Below are positions 30,573 to 34,656 of a stretch of 34,656 bases of DNA, in pieces. The DNA is from Acidimicrobiales bacterium (GTDB taxonomy: Bacteria > Actinomycetota > Acidimicrobiia > Acidimicrobiales > SHLQ01), in contig JAHDEJ010000007.1 in assembly GCA_020628865.1 (NCBI GenBank), forward strand, positions 101,722 through 136,377, written 5' to 3'. How positions within the stretch are numbered: the first letter of the stretch is position 1; each line of letters opens with the position of its first letter. The position numbers were made by a program, and so were the translations under genes. Below the pieces are notes generated by a model. That model was not told the DNA's origin. It searched no databases and saw only the letters and a list, made by a program, of their open reading frames with translations.

Positions 30573-31391
30573 ATGACGGCCTCGGTGATTGCCGGACGAG
30601 GGATCGTCACACCCCAGGGGGTCGTTCTGGATCTCGAGGCGGCCGGGATCGGCCATCGGGGCGCAGCCCGGTTGATCGACGCGTTCGGTTTCCTCGTGCT
30701 GGTCGGCATCGGGGTGACGCTGAGCGAGACGATCCTGCCGTCGGGAAGCCTCATCAACATCGCCTTGCTGATCCTCTTCCTGGTGCTCTTGTTCTTCTAT
30801 CCGGCGGTGTCCGAGACGTACTGGCGTGGACGCACCGTCGGCAAGGCGGCCTTCGGGCTGCGCGTGGTCACGCTTGAAGCGGGCCCGATCGGGTTCCGTG
30901 AGGCGATGATCCGGTCGCTGTTCCAGCTCGTCGACTTCGGAACCTTCGGCGTGGCGGCGTTGCTCAGCGGCATGCTGACCGACCGGTCGCAACGTCTTGG
31001 CGACTTGGCGGCCGGCACCTTCGTGGTTCGCGAGCCGAAATCCCTTGCCCACATCCCGCCGGTGCCGTTCACCCCGCCGATGGGTATGGAACAGAAAGTC
31101 GCCGATCTCGACGTGTCGAAGCTCCGGCCTGAACAGGAGCGAATCATCCGGTCGTTCCTCCTGCGGGTCGGGCAGCTCTCGCGGGACGCCCGGGTCGATC
31201 TGGGCACTCGCCTTGCTGCGACGACCGCCGACCGGCTCGGTCACACCGTCGCGGAGTGGCCCGATCACGAGGTGTATCTGGCCGGGGTCATGGCGGCGCG
31301 ACAGATGCGCGAAGGCGACCTGGCGACGCTCGCCCTCAAGGACGAGACAGCGACCTCGGGGCGGCGCTGGCGGCGTGGAGGCGATGGATGA
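30573..31391 (+). CDS. RDD-family membrane protein
   Basis: 272 residues. The N-terminal half is an RDD domain: GHRGAARLIDAFGFLVLVGIGV (the R-x-x-D-x pattern), a second span LINIALLILFLVLLFFYPAVSE and the family motif YWRGRTVGKAAFGLRVV, then RSLFQLVDFGTFG and a third span. The C-terminal 120 residues are soluble, helical and charged (EQERIIRSFLLRVGQLSRDARVDLGTRLA...). RDD proteins of this sort pair with SpoIIM (DUF95) genes. The stop overlaps the FkbM-type ATG by 4 bp. Confidence 0.9.
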   Translation: MTASVIAGRGIVTPQGVVLDLEAAGIGHRGAARLIDAFGFLVLVGIGVTLSETILPSGSLINIALLILFLVLLFFYPAVSETYWRGRTVGKAAFGLRVVTLEAGPIGFREAMIRSLFQLVDFGTFGVAALLSGMLTDRSQRLGDLAAGTFVVREPKSLAHIPPVPFTPPMGMEQKVADLDVSKLRPEQERIIRSFLLRVGQLSRDARVDLGTRLAATTADRLGHTVAEWPDHEVYLAGVMAARQMREGDLATLALKDETATSGRRWRRGGDG

Positions 31392-32254
31392 ACGCGCTGA
31401 CTGCCGAGACCTTCCGCTGGACGTACACGGCCGGCGACCGGTGCACGGTGCAGATCGACGGATTCGAACCCGTGCATTTCGACGGCTCCCGTCGGCGCAC
31501 CCGGCAGTGGCTCGACGGCAAACACGCCAACGGGACGATGCACGAGCCCAACTTCGCGTTCACGCTGGCCCGTCTCGTGCAGCTGCTCGATCCGTCGGTG
31601 TACTTCGACGTCGGCGGTTACATCGGCTACTTCGCGCTCTTCCCACTGCCGTGGCTCCGACCGGGTGCCTTGGTCTATTCGTTCGAGATGAACCCGCTGT
31701 TCATCCGCCAGATCCGATTCAACGTGGATCAGAACCGGCACCTCGTGCCGTCGCGGGTGTTTCCGATCAACGCCGGTCTGTCCGACGAGGTGGCCTTCGC
31801 CCGAGCCTCGCACATCGAGGGGTTTGCGTTGGATGCCGGCGACGATGCCGAACCGAACGTGACCATCGACCTGCTCACGCTCGACTACGTGCACGAGACG
31901 ATGGGCCTCACACCGGATCTCATCAAGATGGACATCGAGGGGTTCGAGGCGCGGGTGCTTCGCGGTGGCGAAGCCATGCTGCGCGAGGCTCAGCCGACGA
32001 TTCTGTTCGAGCTTCACAGCGAGGAGTTCGTCGGCCGGCACGGCGAGAGCCGCTCGTCGGTACTGGAACGCCTCGAAGCGCTCGGGTACGAACTGTTCGC
32101 CTTGCCGGGTGATCGCTGGGACGGCCTTGCCGGCGACCGTCCACTCATCCGTCTCTCTGCGGCGAACCGAGCGGACTTCGTGGCCCAAGGGAACTCGGCC
32201 TTCGTCGCAGCTGTTCCCGACGCCGTGGCCAAGCTCGAACCCATCATCGCCTGA
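31388..32254 (+). CDS. FkbM-family SAM-dependent methyltransferase
   Basis: 288 residues. The SAM-binding motif is VYFDVGGYIGYFAL, followed by VYSFEMNPLFIRQIRFNVDQN, and the family hallmark LIKMDIEGFEARVLRGG sits in the second half with ILFELHSEEF after it. FkbM proteins O-methylate sugars or polyketides. The partner substrate is unknown. It starts within the RDD stop (ATGA), so it is translated with that membrane protein although no functional link between the two families is known to me. The frame opens earlier, but the upstream part lies within the RDD gene. Confidence 0.88.
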   Translation: MNALTAETFRWTYTAGDRCTVQIDGFEPVHFDGSRRRTRQWLDGKHANGTMHEPNFAFTLARLVQLLDPSVYFDVGGYIGYFALFPLPWLRPGALVYSFEMNPLFIRQIRFNVDQNRHLVPSRVFPINAGLSDEVAFARASHIEGFALDAGDDAEPNVTIDLLTLDYVHETMGLTPDLIKMDIEGFEARVLRGGEAMLREAQPTILFELHSEEFVGRHGESRSSVLERLEALGYELFALPGDRWDGLAGDRPLIRLSAANRADFVAQGNSAFVAAVPDAVAKLEPIIA

Positions 32255-32290
32255 CCGGCCCGCGCCCGACCCAACACCAGGGTGCGGGCG

Positions 32291-32296
32291 TACGCT
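32291..32296 (+). promoter_or_regulatory. -10 box TACGCT, leaderless start at 32304
   Basis: TACGCT, 7 bases before the cysteine desulfurase ATG; the same hexamer as at 902-907. Confidence 0.5.
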
Positions 32297-32303
32297 TGAA
32301 GGC

Positions 32304-33431
32304 ATGACCGCCTACCTCGACCACGCAGCATCTTCGCCGCTGCGACCCGAGGCGCTCGACGCCATGTTGCCGTGGTTCACGGAGCAGCACGCCAACCCGA
32401 CCGCGGCACACCGTCGGGGTCGTCATGCGCGCCAGGCGTTGGACGACGCCCGGGCGGTGCTGGCCGAAGCCGCCGGCTTCACTCGCGGCGAAATCGTGTT
32501 CACCGGTGGTGGGACCGAGTCGGACAACCTCGCCGTCGGTCGGAACCACCCGGCAGGGACGATCGTGGTCGGAGCGACCGAACATCCCGCCGTGCTCGAG
32601 CCGGCCGTCCGCCAAGCTGCCCGGGTCGTGTCGCCCGACGCCAACGGTCGCATCGACGCTGCTGCGGTGCTCGAGCACGTCGACGACTCCACCGAGCTCG
32701 TCACCGTGATGGCCGTCAACAACGAGACCGGTGTCATCCAACCGCTCTCGGAAATCGCCGGTGCGGTTCACGACCGTCACCCCGAGGTCATCGTGCACAC
32801 CGATGCCGTGCAGGCGCTGCCCTGGCTCGACCTGCCGACCGACGTTGCCGGCGTCGATCTGATGTCGATCACCGGTCACAAGCTCGGCGGGCCGCAGGGT
32901 GTCGGCGCCATCGCCGTGCGGGACGGCCGGATGCCCGAACCCATGCTGGTCGGTGGAGGCCAGGAACGCGAACGGCGTGCCGGGACGCAGAACGTTGCCG
33001 GCATCGTCGGCTTCGCTGCCGCCGTGCAAGCCGCGCTCGATGACCGAACCGAACGGCTCGCTCGGATCGACCGGTTGGCCACGCGGCTTCTCGAAGGCCT
33101 GGAGCACCGGATCGATGGGCTTCGTCCCACCGTGCCGCGCGACGTGCGCGTCCCCGGCATCGTCCACGTCTGCGTTCCCGACGTGCAGAGCGAGCCCTTG
33201 TTGTTTCTCCTGGACGAACAGGGCGTGGCCTGCTCTGCGGCGTCATCCTGCGCGAGCGGTGCGCAGGGCGCATCGCATGTGCTCAGCGCCATGGGATTGG
33301 ACACGACCAACGTCGCTCCGCTTCGGCTTTCACTCGGATGGTCGACCACGGACGAGGACATCGACATTGCACTCGATCTGATCCCCGCAGCCGTCGACCG
33401 GCTTCGAACACACGGAGGCACCCATGGCTGA
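32304..33431 (+). CDS. Cysteine desulfurase (NifS/IscS family)
   Basis: 375 residues. A PLP-dependent fold-type I enzyme that releases sulfur from cysteine as a persulfide. The opening YLDHAASSPLRPEALDAM, the TGGGTESDNLAV phosphate-binding loop, TEHPAVL, VNNETGVIQPL, HTDAVQALPWL, PLP-Lys193 in TGHKLGGPQG, GGGQERERRAGTQNV and the catalytic Cys316 in SSCASGAQ are all seen. The gene overlaps mnmA by 8 bp, which points to sulfur supply for tRNA 2-thiolation, as in many bacteria where this pair is adjacent. It may also feed Fe-S assembly. Confidence 0.96.
   Translation: MTAYLDHAASSPLRPEALDAMLPWFTEQHANPTAAHRRGRHARQALDDARAVLAEAAGFTRGEIVFTGGGTESDNLAVGRNHPAGTIVVGATEHPAVLEPAVRQAARVVSPDANGRIDAAAVLEHVDDSTELVTVMAVNNETGVIQPLSEIAGAVHDRHPEVIVHTDAVQALPWLDLPTDVAGVDLMSITGHKLGGPQGVGAIAVRDGRMPEPMLVGGGQERERRAGTQNVAGIVGFAAAVQAALDDRTERLARIDRLATRLLEGLEHRIDGLRPTVPRDVRVPGIVHVCVPDVQSEPLLFLLDEQGVACSAASSCASGAQGASHVLSAMGLDTTNVAPLRLSLGWSTTDEDIDIALDLIPAAVDRLRTHGGTHG
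33414..33418 (+). promoter_or_regulatory. Shine-Dalgarno GGAGG of mnmA
   Basis: GGAGG lies 5 bases before the mnmA ATG and within the last codons of the desulfurase gene. It fixes the 8-bp overlapping start. Confidence 0.7.
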
Positions 33432-34467
33432 ACGCGTGCTGGTCGGAATGTCCGGCGGGGTCGACTCGTCCGTTGCTGCAGCGCTGCTCGTCGATGCCGG
33501 TTACGACGTCGTCGGGGTGACGATGAAGCTGTGGGGCGGTGAGTCCGACAGCGGGTGCTGTTCGGTGTCGGATGTCGACGACGCACGTTGGGTCGCCGCC
33601 GAGCTCGGGATCGAGCACCACGTGTTCAACTTCGGCGACGAGTTCACGCAACACGTCGTGCAGCCGTACGTCGACGCGCATCGAAGCGGTGGCACACCGA
33701 ACCCGTGCATCGAATGCAACCGGCACATCAAGTTCGATCTCTTCTTCGACCGGGCCCGGATGATCGGATTCGATCGGATCGCCACCGGGCACTACGCCCG
33801 GGTCGCCGAGCTGCCCGATGGCACGTTCCGGCTTCGTCGAGCCGTCGATCCGAACAAGGACCAGAGCTACGTGCTGCACATGTTGGGGCAGGACGTGCTC
33901 GGACGTCTGCTGCTTCCCATCGGTGGGTGGCGCAAGCCGGAGCTTCGGGCTGAAGCCGAGCGCCGTGGGCTCGTCACCGCCGCCAAGCCGGACAGTCAGG
34001 ACGTCTGCTTCATCACGAAGGCGGGCGGCCGTGAGGACTTTCTCGAGGCACGAGGCGGTCTGACGCCCGGCGTCATCGTCACCGAGTCCGGCGAGGAGAT
34101 CGGCGCCGTGCCCGCAACCGAGCTCGTCACGGTCGGTCAGCGCAAAGGCTTGAACGTGTCCGGGATGGGGGAGCCCCAGTTCGTGCTCGACGTCGACCTG
34201 AAGGAATCGGTCGTGACCATCGGCCCGCGGCGGTCGCTGCGGGTCGCGGAGACCGGGTTTGCGCAGCCGGTGTGGGCCGACGAGTCGTTCGAAGGGGCGG
34301 CGATGGTGCAGGCCAGCGCCCACGGGGCGGCTCCTCCGGCACTGGTCGAGGGCGACCGGGTCGTCTGGGATACACCTCGAGACCGCATTGCCCCAGGCCA
34401 ATCGCTCGTGTTCTACGAGTCGCACCCCGACGGCGACCTCGTCATCGGCGGCGCCATCGCCACCTAG
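33424..34467 (+). CDS. mnmA: tRNA-uridine 2-sulfurtransferase
   Basis: 347 residues. MnmA thiolates U34 of Lys, Glu and Gln tRNAs. The PP-loop is GMSGGVDSSVAA, then VTMKLWGG and CCSVSDVDDARWVAAELGI. The catalytic pair is Cys98 (PCIECNRHIKF) and Cys195 (PDSQDVCFI), 97 residues apart as in E. coli MnmA. GHYARV, DQSYVLHMLGQ and the C-terminal beta-barrel start GVIVTESGEEIG are present. The protein is complete. It follows and overlaps its likely sulfur donor, the cysteine desulfurase. Confidence 0.97.
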   Translation: MAERVLVGMSGGVDSSVAAALLVDAGYDVVGVTMKLWGGESDSGCCSVSDVDDARWVAAELGIEHHVFNFGDEFTQHVVQPYVDAHRSGGTPNPCIECNRHIKFDLFFDRARMIGFDRIATGHYARVAELPDGTFRLRRAVDPNKDQSYVLHMLGQDVLGRLLLPIGGWRKPELRAEAERRGLVTAAKPDSQDVCFITKAGGREDFLEARGGLTPGVIVTESGEEIGAVPATELVTVGQRKGLNVSGMGEPQFVLDVDLKESVVTIGPRRSLRVAETGFAQPVWADESFEGAAMVQASAHGAAPPALVEGDRVVWDTPRDRIAPGQSLVFYESHPDGDLVIGGAIAT

Positions 34468-34511
34468 GTGCCTGGCACCTTTCGCCCCCAATGGTGCCAG
34501 GCACGATTGGG
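34466..34511. repeat. Palindromic repeat, copy 1, beginning in the mnmA stop codon
   Basis: AGGTGCC-T-GGCACCT (34466-34480) is a perfect palindrome. The same word pairs across a 13-base loop with GGTGCCAGGCAC (34493-34504), a 12-bp stem that could terminate mnmA transcription. A second, alternative palindrome CCCAAT-GGTGCC-A-GGCACg-ATTGGG covers 34487-34511 with one mismatch. Confidence 0.85.
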
Positions 34512-34547
34512 AAATCGCCGGAAAATCAACGATTCGGTCATAAAGAG

Positions 34548-34589
34548 GCCTGGCACCTTTTGCGCCCAATGGTGCCAGGCACCATTGGG
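34548..34589. repeat. Palindromic repeat, copy 2
   Basis: GCCTGGCACC (34548-34557) pairs with GGTGCCAGGC (34571-34580) across a 13-base loop, the same loop length as copy 1. The perfect 25-base palindrome CCCAATGGTGCC-A-GGCACCATTGGG spans 34565-34589. The design is like REP/BIME elements. Confidence 0.85.
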
Positions 34590-34601
34590 GGTGTGGTGGG
34601 T

Positions 34602-34656
34602 TCAGGCCATGTCGGCGAGGATCTGGTCGATCTCGTCGGTGCTGGTGCGGGGGTTG
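34602..34656 (-). CDS. C-terminal tail of a minus-strand gene (partial)
   Basis: The stop is at 34602-34604, and the frame is open to the window edge, encoding NPRTSTDEIDQILADMA at the end. The pattern N-x-R-T-[ST]-x-x-[ED]-[IV]-D resembles the C-termini of some PLP-dependent decarboxylases/aminotransferases, but 17 residues are too few to name a family. It converges with mnmA, and the palindromic repeats lie between the two. Confidence 0.5.
   Translation of the reverse strand, partial: NPRTSTDEIDQILADMA

Overview
The window is high-GC, gene-dense DNA with very short intergenic gaps, many 4-bp start/stop overlaps and frequent GTG starts. Gene content points to an actinobacterium: a MurA with the mycobacterial-type Asp in place of the active-site Cys, a membrane/AAA cluster (DUF4129-DUF4350-MoxR-DUF58 plus SpoIIM and RDD) laid out much as I remember it from Mycobacterium, a B-box rhomboid, and a Tat/lipobox L,D-transpeptidase. 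Absence of mycolate, sporulation or Streptomyces-type genes and the general style suggest Acidimicrobiia (Ilumatobacter-like), but that is inference. I see no rRNA, tRNA, CRISPR array, phage or transposase. It reads as a core chromosomal segment.

Layout. 1-3.1 kb: the 3' end of a repeat protein with two RskA-like modules, an SMP-30/gluconolactonase-family protein, a PPK2 polyphosphate kinase and a small membrane protein. 3.2-7.4 kb: a sterol-desaturase-type di-iron hydroxylase, class II fructose-1,6-bisphosphatase (glpX), a zinc-ribbon protein with two internal repeats, and a J-domain protein overlapping a small alpha/beta hydrolase. 7.4-12 kb: L,D-transpeptidase, MFS transporter and murA (cell-envelope theme), two small single-span membrane proteins of 52 and 53 codons, and a NifU-type Fe-S scaffold. 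12-15.9 kb: a tightly overlapping operon of a P-loop kinase, a hydroxypyruvate-isomerase-like TIM barrel and an SDR dehydrogenase, followed by a flavoprotein fused to a ferredoxin-NADP reductase. 15.9-16.3 kb: a non-coding block with two families of tandem long repeats and hairpins. 16.3-18.9 kb: a fusion of trehalose-6-phosphate phosphatase and a GH15 glucosidase. 18.9-21.5 kb: rhomboid protease, SRPBCC protein, hot-dog thioesterase and SAM methyltransferase. 21.5-31.4 kb: the MoxR-centred membrane cluster, interrupted by a GAF-GGDEF-EAL protein and a histidine phosphatase. 31.4-34.5 kb: FkbM-type methyltransferase, cysteine desulfurase and mnmA (the last two together make 2-thiouridine in tRNA). 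The end carries a pair of palindromic repeats and the tail of one more minus-strand gene.

A recurring regulatory pattern stands out. At least twelve genes have a TANNNT -10-like hexamer 6 to 8 bases before the start codon, which fits leaderless transcription and was used here to choose starts. Genes without it mostly sit inside operons or have a Shine-Dalgarno sequence. Two divergent gene pairs have only 17-19 bp between start codons. Nothing here is plainly a new defence or mobile system. The most promising less-described items are the MoxR/DUF58/SpoIIM/RDD cluster with an inserted c-di-GMP enzyme, the kinase-isomerase-SDR operon with a degenerate shikimate-kinase fold, the two enzyme fusions, and the repeat block.
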